NCBI RefSeq assembly: GCF_028858535.1 | Contig: NZ_JAPMOU010000011.1 | Location: 100,503 to 164,502 of the forward strand | Reading direction: 5' to 3' | DNA: 64,000 nucleotides | From: Spartinivicinus poritis | GTDB lineage: Bacteria; Pseudomonadota; Gammaproteobacteria; Pseudomonadales; Zooshikellaceae | Notes under the pieces: model-generated | Seen by the model: the letters and a program-made list of their open reading frames with translations, nothing else | Databases searched by the model: none | Told to the model about the DNA's origin: nothing | Shown: positions 9,268 to 18,054 of the stretch, piece after piece | How positions within the stretch are numbered: position 1 is the first letter of the stretch | Layout of the letters: the number at the start of each line of letters is the position of its first letter | Made by a program: the position numbers and the translations under genes

Positions 9268-10671
9268 TTAAACGTAGTTTTCAACTCTATTATTAGTGAT
9301 TAACTCTCCTGAGTCGGAGCGGCTCACGCGTGTCGCTTTTTCAAATAACCAGATCAAGCTAATCGCTGCTGCAGCCAATCCAGCTGCCAGCCCCCACCAA
9401 ACACCAGCGCCTTGCCACTGCCAGTAAAAGCCAAGTAATAACGCAACAGGTAAACCAACCAGCCAATAACTACTAATCGCTAGCAACATTGGGCGTTTAG
9501 CTTCTTTTAACCCCCGTAGTGCCGAGCTGGCAATGGTTTGCGAACCGTCAAAAATTTCAAAATAAGCAGCAATAATCAGTAATTGACTTGCGATAAGAAA
9601 TACCTGCTGATTTTCTGGATTATTTTTATCCAAATAAAAGCCTACGATTACTTCGGGAAATAGCCAAAAAGCCAGTGCAGCCAGTAGCATCCAACAACCA
9701 CCCATGCCTAACCCCAACCAGCCATATTGACGACAGGCCTGAATATTATTGTGCCCCAATTCATGACCTACTTTTATGCCTGTTGCTTGGGCAATACCCA
9801 TTGCAACCATAAAAGGAACAGTAATAGTTTGTAAGGTTATTTGATGAGCTGCCAATGTGTCATTGCCAAATAATCCCATCATAAACGCAGCCGTTGAAAA
9901 TAATCCAACTTCAGCTAGGTAAGTAATACCTTGTGGAATACCTAACCTCAGTGTCTCCTTACAATAAAAACCAAGACGGAGTTTTCCAATAAAGGCATGA
10001 CGTTGCTCAGCTAACTTAGGATGGTAAAGTATGTAAGCAACTAACAAAATAAAACTTGTTATATGCACAACACTTGTCGCCACACCGATTCCCTTAATAC
10101 CTAAATTAGGAAAACCAAAGCTACCTGTAATTAATAGGTAGTTAATAGGTATATTCAGTAATACATCGAACCAGGCAATTATTGTGACTATTCTGGTATG
10201 CCCTAATGGCATTACCGTAAACCTTAGTGCTTGGAACCATAGACCAGGTAAAACTCCCCAGAAAAAGCCCTGCAAGTATTGATCTGCAAGTTCTGTAGTT
10301 TCCTCACTTTGTCCGGCTAAACTTATTAACTCTTTAGCCCAAAACAGAACCAATAAAATCAATACTCCAAAACCGGTGGCTACGATTAAGCTGGCATAAC
10401 TGTATTGTTTAACTGTTCCATCAGGTGTTTTATGTGCACAAGGCGCAATCAAATTTGAGGTGGCCCCCAATACTCCCAATGCCAAGGTTAATAATAAGCC
10501 GGTTATAGTTACCCCTAGGCCACCGCCAGCCAAAGCCTCTTTACCCAAGACTCCCATCATAATGGTGTCGGTTAAGCCTAATGCAACTAAGGCCACTTGT
10601 GACAAAACAATGGGCCAAGCTAAAGTAGAAAGCGCCTTTGCTTGCTTTGAAAAAACCGACAACTGTTTCAT
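9268..10671 (-). CDS. MATE family multidrug/Na+ antiporter (NorM-like)
   Basis: A ~467-residue inner-membrane protein with about twelve hydrophobic segments and the two-fold pseudo-repeat of MATE exporters. Family features are TLAWPIVLSQVALVALGLTDTIMMG at the start and the second-half equivalent LGIPQGITYLAEVGLF. These proteins export cationic drugs or metabolites in exchange for Na+ or H+. The frame continues upstream to 10734, but the ATG at 10671, after GAGAG, begins exactly where the family usually starts. It is divergent from a LysR gene across a long structured spacer, so it may be controlled by that regulator. It is outside the biosynthetic island; a role in exporting the island's product is possible but unsupported. 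Confidence 0.85.
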   Translation of the reverse strand: MKQLSVFSKQAKALSTLAWPIVLSQVALVALGLTDTIMMGVLGKEALAGGGLGVTITGLLLTLALGVLGATSNLIAPCAHKTPDGTVKQYSYASLIVATGFGVLILLVLFWAKELISLAGQSEETTELADQYLQGFFWGVLPGLWFQALRFTVMPLGHTRIVTIIAWFDVLLNIPINYLLITGSFGFPNLGIKGIGVATSVVHITSFILLVAYILYHPKLAEQRHAFIGKLRLGFYCKETLRLGIPQGITYLAEVGLFSTAAFMMGLFGNDTLAAHQITLQTITVPFMVAMGIAQATGIKVGHELGHNNIQACRQYGWLGLGMGGCWMLLAALAFWLFPEVIVGFYLDKNNPENQQVFLIASQLLIIAAYFEIFDGSQTIASSALRGLKEAKRPMLLAISSYWLVGLPVALLLGFYWQWQGAGVWWGLAAGLAAAAISLIWLFEKATRVSRSDSGELITNNRVENYV

Positions 10672-10734
10672 ATCTCTCAACAACACTTCACATATGAAAG
10701 GCAATAAAAATAGCCTACTGGGGACAGTAGGCAT

Positions 10735-11154
10735 ATAAAGGGTAGACCCTAATGGGAGTTAATAAGGGCATCAGCACATTCTCTACCTAGAGATTCAACC
10801 TAACTAGAGAAGCTTCAGCCTACCTAGAAAGATTTCAGCGACCAGGCACACTACAAGAGGTTTGGGCCAAAGGTTGTGAGCACCTGGTTAAGTCGGAGCG
10901 CTAGTATCTGTGCTTACAGTCGTTCCTTAGTCGCAAGCACAATATGTTGTGCTGATCAGGACCACTGACCCTCCTTTGAAGGACACAACCGCTTAAAGGG
11001 CGCAATCAGCTCAAATACCCAGATTTTTGACATCTGGAGAAATATTGAGGCTCGGGTTATGATCAAGCAAGTGTCAATGGACGCTTATTAATTTATTACT
11101 ATCTCTTATTAACTATCAAACGATATTAATTCATGGTAGGTATGACAAAAACAC
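10735..11154 (-). ncRNA. candidate structured RNA or leader between MATE and LysR genes
   Basis: This 420-bp gap is unusually rich in local inverted repeats. On the minus strand these include AGCACAACATATTGTGCT, AGGTGCTCACAACC and CCAGATGTCAAAAATCTGG. Three imperfect ~20-bp tandem units (10784-10839) repeat the core CTAGRTAGG on the minus strand. The MATE mRNA would contain much of this as a leader. I matched it to no riboswitch consensus I know. It could equally be an independent small RNA or an ordinary divergent promoter region with decayed repeats. Confidence 0.3.
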
Positions 11155-12069
11155 ATGTCTTGGCGAAGAAAAAACTTACCACCACTAAAAGCCTTGCGTG
11201 CCTTCGAAGCCGCTGCACGCCATGGCAGCTTTACGGAAGCTGCGACTGAGTTGTTTGTCACCCAAGGAGCTATCAGCCGCCAAGTAAAAACCTTGGAAGA
11301 CTTTTTTAACTGCCAGCTATTTAAGCGTACTTCCAGAGGGTTGCAACTAACGCCTTCAGGTAGTGACTTGTTCCAAACACTTTCAGAGTCTTTTGATGCT
11401 ATTTGCCGCACAACAGACTATTTATTACAGCCACGCAATCAATTAAATGTGGTTGTACCTCCCACCTTCTCGGTGAAATGGCTATTGCCAAGGCTAGCAA
11501 AGTTTCAGCAACTTCAACCCGATGTTGAACTATCCCTGACCACCATGTGGGAGCAGCATCATTATGATGTACAACATGAGTTTCAGGCAGCTATTGTTAA
11601 TGACGCTATCGTTGAAGTACCAAACCATGCTATTTCATTATTTAAAGAAACCATGGCGCCCGTTTGCTCACCTGCTTTTTTAGCAAAGCACCAACTAAAC
11701 AATATCAATGGACTGAGCATAGTTAATCTACTCCATCCTACCCGAGACAAAACAGACTGGACAAACTGGTTAAATGCCAACCATGTTAATAACATTGATA
11801 CCGATAGTGGCTTAGTGTTTGATGCTATGGAACTAGCTATTAATGCAGCAGTAAGAGGGCATGGGGTTGCGATGGTTGATTTAACTATGGTGCAAGAAGA
11901 GCTTGAACTAGGCTATCTGGTAAAACCTTTTGCAGAGTCACTTGAAAATGGTATTGGCTATTTTTTGGTCCACTCTTCCGAGCAGCGATTTCAGCAACAA
12001 ATAGAGGCGTTTAAAAACTGGTTATTTGCTGAAATAGCGCTAGACCAACAAAATACATCTAGCGCTTAG
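11155..12069 (+). CDS. LysR family transcriptional regulator (GcvA-like)
   Basis: A 304-residue LysR protein. The N-terminal winged helix-turn-helix is clear (LKALRAFEAAARHGSFTEAATELFVTQGAISRQVKTLEDFF), followed by a linker and a periplasmic-binding-type effector domain from about residue 92. The HTH sequence is of the GcvA/AmpR subgroup. It is divergent from the MATE gene and convergent with rpiA, so the neighbouring exporter is the first candidate target. Effector unknown. Confidence 0.85.
   Translation: MSWRRKNLPPLKALRAFEAAARHGSFTEAATELFVTQGAISRQVKTLEDFFNCQLFKRTSRGLQLTPSGSDLFQTLSESFDAICRTTDYLLQPRNQLNVVVPPTFSVKWLLPRLAKFQQLQPDVELSLTTMWEQHHYDVQHEFQAAIVNDAIVEVPNHAISLFKETMAPVCSPAFLAKHQLNNINGLSIVNLLHPTRDKTDWTNWLNANHVNNIDTDSGLVFDAMELAINAAVRGHGVAMVDLTMVQEELELGYLVKPFAESLENGIGYFLVHSSEQRFQQQIEAFKNWLFAEIALDQQNTSSA
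12036..12066. terminator. inverted repeat between convergent LysR and rpiA genes
   Basis: Perfect 9-bp arms AGCGCTAGA and TCTAGCGCT flank a 13-base loop and overlap the end of the LysR coding sequence. There is no long T-tract, so a bidirectional terminator role is only tentative. Confidence 0.35.
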
Positions 12070-12084
12070 AGGTGCCCTTAGATA

Positions 12085-12759
12085 TTATTTCGCTTTTAAG
12101 GTTTTAACCCCCGCTTGGGTGCCAAGTAATAGAATGTCAGCTGGGCGTCTGGCAAATAAACCATTTGTTACCACACCAACAATCTGGTTAATAGCTTCTT
12201 CTAGTTGCACTGCAGAGCCAATATCTAGGTTCCACACATCCAAGATGATGTTGCCATTATCTGTGACAGTGTCTTCTCGATAAACAGGGTCACCACCTAG
12301 CTTAACCAACTCTCGTGCTACGTAGCTGCGAGCCATTGGTATCACTTCAACGGGTAAGGGAAAAGTGCCTAGCTTACCCACCAACTTTGACTCATCTGCA
12401 ATGCAAATAAACTGCTCAGCCACTGCGGCTACAATTTTTTCCCGAGTCAGTGCTGCACCACCTCCCTTAATTAAATGTAGGTGCTCATTAGCTTCATCAG
12501 CCCCGTCGATATACCACTTGATTTCGCTGACCACATTCAGGTCATAAACAGGAATACCATGCCCTTTTAAACGCTCTGCACTTGCTTTAGAGCTAGCCAC
12601 AGCACCATCAAAGCGATCTTTATAAGCAGCCAATGCATCAATAAAGTAGTTGGCTGTTGAGCCAGTGCCAATTCCAACAATACTGTCTTCTTCTAATTGG
12701 TCAACAATCTGCTCAAGGGCAGCTTGTGCTACAGCCTGCTTTAACTCATCTTGGTTCAT
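12085..12759 (-). CDS. rpiA: ribose-5-phosphate isomerase A
   Basis: A 224-residue enzyme of full family length that interconverts ribose-5-phosphate and ribulose-5-phosphate in the pentose phosphate pathway. Signature segments are [62 protein letters not shown] (active-site Asp, Glu and Lys) and [15 protein letters not shown]. It is divergent from ilvA with a 187-bp shared upstream region, an arrangement common in pseudomonads and relatives. Confidence 0.97.
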   Translation of the reverse strand: MNQDELKQAVAQAALEQIVDQLEEDSIVGIGTGSTANYFIDALAAYKDRFDGAVASSKASAERLKGHGIPVYDLNVVSEIKWYIDGADEANEHLHLIKGGGAALTREKIVAAVAEQFICIADESKLVGKLGTFPLPVEVIPMARSYVARELVKLGGDPVYREDTVTDNGNIILDVWNLDIGSAVQLEEAINQIVGVVTNGLFARRPADILLLGTQAGVKTLKAK

Positions 12760-12946
12760 GCGTATGGGTTCCTAGGGAGAGATTAATCAGTTGGCACATT
12801 ATCCTATAAATAATCAGGATTTCCAGGCTACTCTTGTATTCTTAGCTCAAACAGTGTGAAATGCTCTGTTTATAATTATTTGGTGTTTTCTGCACCAATA
12901 TACATATTAATTCCATATAGTTCAGGTCAGTGTATTAGTTATTATT

Positions 12947-14467
12947 ATGCTTCAGCCGTATGTAAAAAAAATTCTCGAAGCCCCTGTTTATGATATAGCG
13001 GTAGAAACCCCGCTAGATCATGCCACCTTTTTATCTGAAAGACTGCAAAACTCAATTTTAATTAAGCGAGAAGATTTACAGCCGGTATTTTCATTTAAAA
13101 TTCGCGGTGCCTATAACCGGGTTGTACAGCTCACCAAAGCCGAACAGCAACGAGGAGTTATCGCAGCATCTGCGGGTAATCACGCTCAAGGGTTAGCCCT
13201 GGCTGCACAGCGGCTTGGTATTAAAGCCGTCATTGTCATGCCACAAACCACCCCCGAAATTAAAGTAAAAGCTGTAAAGTCTCGGGGAGCAGATGTTATC
13301 CTTCATGGTGATGCATTTGATCAAGCTTTAGCTTACTCCAAACAATTAGTGGAGAAGCATGGTTACGTTTATATTCATCCTTATGATGATATCGATACCA
13401 TTGCTGGCCAAGGCACTATTGGTATGGAAATCCTCCGCCAACATTCCGGGCCTATTGACGCTATCTTTGTACCTGTCGGTGGTGGTGGCTTAATTGCAGG
13501 CATTGCTGCTTATGTAAAATATCTGCGCCCAGAAACCAAAATAATTGGGGTGGAATATGAAGAGTCTGCTTGTCTTAAAGCCGCTCTGGCAGCTGGGGAA
13601 AGAGTTGTTTTACCTCAAGTGGGTATTTTTGCCGATGGTGTTGCGGTTGCTCAAATCGGACAAGAGACATTTGAAGTATGTAAGCATTACGTTGATGAAG
13701 TCATTACGGTGACTGCTGACGAAATCTGCGCTGCAATTAAAGATATCTACGATGATACCCGTTCGATCACCGAACCTGCCGGCGCCTTAGGTATTGCAGG
13801 TATTAAAAAGTATGTAGAGCGTAAACAAGTCAGCGGCCAAACATTATTAGCTATTGATAGCGGCGCCAATGTTAATTTTGATCGGCTACGTTATATTTCT
13901 GAACGTGCAGAGTTAGGTGAGCGTCGCGAAGCAATTATTGCGGTAACTATTCCTGAAAAGCCTGGTAGTTTCAAAACTTTTTGCCAAACCTTAGGCAAAC
14001 GAAATATCACTGAATTTAACTATCGCTATTATGATAATAAACAGGCACATATTTTTGTTGGGGTGCAAACTAAGCCCGATACTGATACCAAAGAGCAGCT
14101 TGTTCTGCAACTGCAGGATGCAGGCTACCCTGTTGTCGATTTAAGCGATAATGAAATGGCAAAACTGCATATTCGTCATATGGTCGGCGGCCATGCAGAA
14201 GCAGCAAAAGACGAAGTGGTGTATCGGTTTGAGTTTCCTGAACGACCTGGCGCACTACTTAACTTTTTAAATAAACTAGGTCAACGCTGGAATATTTCCA
14301 TGTTCCACTACCGTAACCATGGTGCAGCTTATGGCAGAGTGGTGGTTGGCCTTCAAGTACCCAGCAAGGACCGTGAAAAAGTACCTGAGTTTTTAACCGA
14401 TATTGGCTATCACTATTGGGAAGAATCTGAAAACCCTGCTTATCAGCTGTTTTTATCAAATCAATAG
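12947..14467 (+). CDS. ilvA: biosynthetic threonine deaminase
   Basis: A 506-residue PLP enzyme converting threonine to 2-oxobutanoate for isoleucine synthesis. The PLP lysine lies in FSFKIRGAYN, the phosphate loop is VGGGGLIAGIA, and two ACT-like regulatory domains (about 330-410 and 425-500) mark the isoleucine-inhibited biosynthetic form. The length is normal and the gene looks intact. The last ~37 codons also exist as a 77%-identical orphan copy at 27849-27962, beyond the biosynthetic segment. The present 3' end may therefore have been exchanged when that segment arrived. Confidence 0.96.
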   Translation: MLQPYVKKILEAPVYDIAVETPLDHATFLSERLQNSILIKREDLQPVFSFKIRGAYNRVVQLTKAEQQRGVIAASAGNHAQGLALAAQRLGIKAVIVMPQTTPEIKVKAVKSRGADVILHGDAFDQALAYSKQLVEKHGYVYIHPYDDIDTIAGQGTIGMEILRQHSGPIDAIFVPVGGGGLIAGIAAYVKYLRPETKIIGVEYEESACLKAALAAGERVVLPQVGIFADGVAVAQIGQETFEVCKHYVDEVITVTADEICAAIKDIYDDTRSITEPAGALGIAGIKKYVERKQVSGQTLLAIDSGANVNFDRLRYISERAELGERREAIIAVTIPEKPGSFKTFCQTLGKRNITEFNYRYYDNKQAHIFVGVQTKPDTDTKEQLVLQLQDAGYPVVDLSDNEMAKLHIRHMVGGHAEAAKDEVVYRFEFPERPGALLNFLNKLGQRWNISMFHYRNHGAAYGRVVVGLQVPSKDREKVPEFLTDIGYHYWEESENPAYQLFLSNQ

Positions 14468-14542
14468 TTCTTTATAGATAGCCAAAGTGAAGGTTTTTTG
14501 GGCTGGCTCACTACTGTGAAGCCAGCAACAATGAGAGTTGCA

Positions 14543-14583
14543 AGCAGGCTGTGGCTTTCTGAACTCAGCACACAGCCTTCTTA
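14543..14583 (+). terminator. hairpin downstream of ilvA
   Basis: AGGCTGTG and CACAGCCT form an 8-bp stem around a longer, partly paired loop, followed by TCTT. A second stem, GCTGGCTCAC with GTGAAGCCAGC, lies just upstream at 14502-14527. T-tracts are poor, so termination is plausible rather than shown. Confidence 0.35.
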
Positions 14584-14600
14584 GCGAGCCTTAACAAGCC

Positions 14601-16340
14601 TCACATTTTATCCATAGTTTCAATACCCAATAACTCCAACCCTTGTTTTAAAACTCTTCCTGTTAGGTGACATAAAAGTAACCGGCTATTTCTGGATTTT
14701 TCATCCACGTCACTTTTAAGGATTGGGCACGACTCATAAAAACTCATATAACAAGATGCTAATTCATATAAATAATTACACAGTATGTGAGGATAGGCTT
14801 CATTAGCTACCTGTTGCAAAACTTCTTCAAACTGGGAGAGCTTCAGCGATAATGATTTTTCCTGAAGACTAACAATTAAAACCTCTCCTCTTATATTTGC
14901 TGGATCAAGTTCAGCCTTACGAAAAATACTTTGCACTCGGCTATAGGCATACTGAAGATAAGGTGCCGTATTACCTTCAAAGCTCAACATCAAATCCCAG
15001 TTAAAAACGTAATCATTTGTTCGTGTTTTTGAAAGATCTGCATATTTAACTGCGCCAATACCCACCTTTTGTGCAATCTCACCTAAACTGACTTCATCTA
15101 AATCTGGATTTTTTTCTAAAATAATTTTTTTCGCTCGCTCCACAGCTTCATCTAATAAATCCCCTAGCTTCACCGTTCCACCACTACGGGTTTTAAAAGG
15201 CTTACCATCGGAGCCATTGATTGTGCCAAAAGGATGATGCTCTAAAGAGACTGTCTCATCTGCGTAACCAGCCGCTTGGCTAACAGAAAACACCTGCTGC
15301 ATATGTTGTGATTGGCGCATATCAATAAAATATAAAACACGATCTGCATGTAGCTCCCTGGTTCTGTAACGAACTGCAGCAAGATCTGTGGTTGCATAGA
15401 GATAACCACCGTCCTTCTTTTGGATAATCATGACGGCAGGATTACCATCCTTATCTTTTTGTTCATCAATAAAACAAACCACCGCACCTTGGTCTCTCTT
15501 TGCAATACCTTGATTCAAAAGGTCTTCAACTACCTCCGAAAGATAAGGATTGTAAAAGCTTTCTCCTGCAACATTCTCTGAACCCAAACTAATGTTCAGT
15601 CTTTCATAAATATCATCCGCATGACTCAAGGAGGTTTTTATAAATTGCTCCCATAGGGTAAGACAGGTCTTATCACCATTTTGAAGTTTAACCACATAAT
15701 CCCTAGCACGCTGGTCAAAACCTTCCTCTTCATCAAAACGTTTTTTGGCTTCTCGGTAAAATACTTCTAAATCTGCAAGTACAATCTCAACATCTTCACC
15801 ACCACTTTTTCCATCTGCCAAGTGCGCAAGCAGCATTCCAAACTGAGTCCCCCAATCACCTACATGATTTTGACGAACTACCTTGTGGCCTAAAAATTCC
15901 AACACTCGAACTACCGTATCACCAATAGCAGTAGGTCGAATATGACCCACATGCATCTCTTTAGCTAAGTTTGGTGAACTATAGTCAACAACAATATTGA
16001 GTGGCTCTGAAACAGCAGATATACCTAACCGGTCATCATTAAGGGCTTGCTCAAGCCTCTTACTTAACCAGCTATAGTTTAAATGAATGTTGATAAACCC
16101 TGGGCCAGCAACCTCGACTTTTTCCGCTATATCAGAAAGATTGAGCTTATCAACGATATTGAGCGCCAGCTCCCGGGGGTTTACACCCAGCTTCTTCCCT
16201 GCTCCCATAACGCCATTTGCTTGATAATCGCCAAACTTGACTTGTTTCGAAAGTGATATATTCGCAGAGCACTCAGCAGGGACACCTAATGCATCCATTG
16301 ATAAGCGAACTCTATCATTTAGAATTTTTCGAATGTTCAT
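14601..16340 (-). CDS. argS: arginyl-tRNA synthetase (probable accessory copy)
   Basis: A 579-residue class I synthetase of the E. coli type and normal length. The N-terminal Add-1 domain ([18 protein letters not shown]) is followed by the HIGH-like motif in [34 protein letters not shown], and an anticodon-binding domain ending [12 protein letters not shown]. The lack of a standard KMSKS is normal for this ArgRS subgroup, which has [10 protein letters not shown] instead. It is not in the usual priA–argS–SPOR neighbourhood. It lies between ilvA and a biosynthetic operon, inside the segment bounded by the duplicated ilvA end. This suggests a second copy, perhaps a self-resistance target, although whether another argS exists cannot be seen from the window. 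Confidence 0.93.
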   Translation of the reverse strand: MNIRKILNDRVRLSMDALGVPAECSANISLSKQVKFGDYQANGVMGAGKKLGVNPRELALNIVDKLNLSDIAEKVEVAGPGFINIHLNYSWLSKRLEQALNDDRLGISAVSEPLNIVVDYSSPNLAKEMHVGHIRPTAIGDTVVRVLEFLGHKVVRQNHVGDWGTQFGMLLAHLADGKSGGEDVEIVLADLEVFYREAKKRFDEEEGFDQRARDYVVKLQNGDKTCLTLWEQFIKTSLSHADDIYERLNISLGSENVAGESFYNPYLSEVVEDLLNQGIAKRDQGAVVCFIDEQKDKDGNPAVMIIQKKDGGYLYATTDLAAVRYRTRELHADRVLYFIDMRQSQHMQQVFSVSQAAGYADETVSLEHHPFGTINGSDGKPFKTRSGGTVKLGDLLDEAVERAKKIILEKNPDLDEVSLGEIAQKVGIGAVKYADLSKTRTNDYVFNWDLMLSFEGNTAPYLQYAYSRVQSIFRKAELDPANIRGEVLIVSLQEKSLSLKLSQFEEVLQQVANEAYPHILCNYLYELASCYMSFYESCPILKSDVDEKSRNSRLLLCHLTGRVLKQGLELLGIETMDKM

Positions 16341-16680
16341 AATACCAATACTTCAGACAGTTTTTTATATAATTAAAAAATTCCTTCAGCCTGACTACTT
16401 GGCCGCAAGCAACCGAGGCACCCTAACAGTTGTAATAAAGTATTAAAGAACGCCTACACTTCGCAAGCCCTCAGTTTATCTACCCCTAAAACCGTCTGAA
16501 GTATTGTAATATTTTATTAATCTGTAATCAGTATTTAAGATAATCTGGTAGCTCTATCGCATAGCTTTCCCAAGCACCAAAATGCTTAAACTTTGTGCAC
16601 ACTTACCCTACTAGCACACAAAACTATTCAAATACTGTCTTATGTTTTATTGTGGAATCAGGAAAATAATTTAATTCAAA
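16341..16680. other. 340-bp spacer between argS and the biosynthetic operon
   Basis: No gene is supported. The short plus-strand frame reaching into it overlaps argS antisense and has no family resemblance. The length suggests argS has its own promoter and is not simply the last gene of the operon. I found neither a strong terminator for the upstream operon nor a recognisable T-box. Confidence 0.5.
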
Positions 16681-18054
16681 CTATTCACTCATAGGATTTA
16701 AAACAACTTTGCTTCCATGTACAACACCTGAACCTGTAGCTGGACAGTTTGCTTCTCCTGTCGCGGCATCTCCAGAATTGCTAACACCCCGACTCACTTT
16801 AATACAAGCCTTCTGCAGGGAAGCCCGTTGCTGGCTCAATGACATGGATGGATTTTGCTGTAAAATCAAAGCCAAATGGCCTGTCACCCAAGCGGCAGCA
16901 GCAGATGTACCGCTAGAGACCAACCAGCCATCATCCCCCCCGGTTCCATCCGTCTGCCCATTTCTAAGATCATGTTCCGAGCCAGGTTCCGTTGGAAATA
17001 GAATTAATCTGGCACTAGGTAAGTGGCCACAAATACCACACATATCGGGTACATTGCGCCCTTCATAAACATCAGATTGGTAGGAGCTCGATACACCCGA
17101 CACTTCAATTTCATTTTCATCTATATACACTCCACCAATAGTCAAACAATCTGGAGGAGCAATCGACTGGAACATCGCCTCTTTTTTATCCGTAGAACCA
17201 TTACCCGATGAAAAGATTACCTGAATACCTTTTGCTAAAGCATTGACAATTTCCAAGTGTACAGCAGGCTCATAACCTATAGTTCCCCAGCTACAATTAA
17301 TTATATGAGGCCTCATCTCAACCGCTTTCTGCAATGCAGCAACAGGGTAAGAAAGTTTTCCATCACACATTTTAATCATTGTTAAATCGATACTTGGGGC
17401 AATGGAAAGGGTAACCGATGACATTGCTGTTCCATGGCCACGCTCGTCACGAGCAGCATCAAGCAAAGAGACAGCAGAAAATACTGAGGTTTTATAGTTA
17501 TGATGGCTAAAATGAGGATGCTCCCACAATCCCGTATCGATAATGGCAACTTTAACACCATCCCCATTAAAACCTGCTGCATTCAAACCAGTGGCTCCAG
17601 CGACCTGAGCAACCTGCTCTGGTACTGCATAAATATGATAATCAAGAACCGGTCGTTCAAGGCTAAGCTCAAAACTACCCTTCGGAATTGAAATACACTC
17701 AATATATTCGGCGCACTTCAATGTAGAAAAATCGATATTTCCATCTGCAATGATTTCACTGCGATAAAACTCGCTGATAAATCGGTTTCTTCTTTTTATA
17801 AAGTCACAGCCGAATAATTTTTTAGCTAATTGAACCTCAAGAGAAATGGTGAGGCCAACTTCTGAAAAAGCTTCGATACAAACATCAAGGCTTTGTAGCT
17901 CTTGGATTATCGAATCAACAGCACCATTTGGAGAGGTGAACTCTGATAAGGTATCAATGCATAATTGCTCGATATCCCTATAGATAGATAAACCACTCTT
18001 TGACTTTGGTGTAACCGTCAGCACGACGCTATCAAAGCTATTTTCAGAATTCAT
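16681..18054 (-). CDS. cytoplasmic S8 (subtilisin-like) serine peptidase
   Basis: A 457-residue subtilase with an intact triad: Asp173 (VAIIDTGLW), His207 (DERGHGTAMSS), oxyanion Asn285 (SSGNGS) and Ser384 (SSGTSAAAAWVTGH). The first ~150 residues are not a signal peptide and have no membrane helix, so the enzyme should stay in the cytoplasm. This region may act as a prodomain or substrate-recognition domain. It is the last gene of the operon, and its start overlaps the end of the adenylation gene by 11 bp. A protease in a small-molecule cluster could trim a peptide intermediate, cleave a partner or act in immunity. No precursor peptide was seen nearby. Confidence 0.85.
   Translation of the reverse strand: MNSENSFDSVVLTVTPKSKSGLSIYRDIEQLCIDTLSEFTSPNGAVDSIIQELQSLDVCIEAFSEVGLTISLEVQLAKKLFGCDFIKRRNRFISEFYRSEIIADGNIDFSTLKCAEYIECISIPKGSFELSLERPVLDYHIYAVPEQVAQVAGATGLNAAGFNGDGVKVAIIDTGLWEHPHFSHHNYKTSVFSAVSLLDAARDERGHGTAMSSVTLSIAPSIDLTMIKMCDGKLSYPVAALQKAVEMRPHIINCSWGTIGYEPAVHLEIVNALAKGIQVIFSSGNGSTDKKEAMFQSIAPPDCLTIGGVYIDENEIEVSGVSSSYQSDVYEGRNVPDMCGICGHLPSARLILFPTEPGSEHDLRNGQTDGTGGDDGWLVSSGTSAAAAWVTGHLALILQQNPSMSLSQQRASLQKACIKVSRGVSNSGDAATGEANCPATGSGVVHGSKVVLNPMSE

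Noticed and set aside
9268..10671. MATE exporter as part of the biosynthetic cluster
   Set aside because: It lies outside the ilvA-bounded segment, has its own divergent regulator and is separated by rpiA and ilvA.
10784..10839. Possible CRISPR-like direct repeats
   Set aside because: The three ~20-bp units are imperfect and directly adjacent without unique spacers, and no cas genes are nearby.
14601..16340. argS as a broken synthetase because KMSKS is missing
   Set aside because: E. coli-type ArgRS enzymes naturally lack a canonical KMSKS. All other motifs and the full length are present.
16709..17068. 119-residue plus-strand open frame opposite the subtilase gene
   Set aside because: It is fully antisense to a gene with clear catalytic motifs and has no family resemblance. 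It is Ala/Pro-rich as expected for the reverse complement of the subtilase C-terminus.
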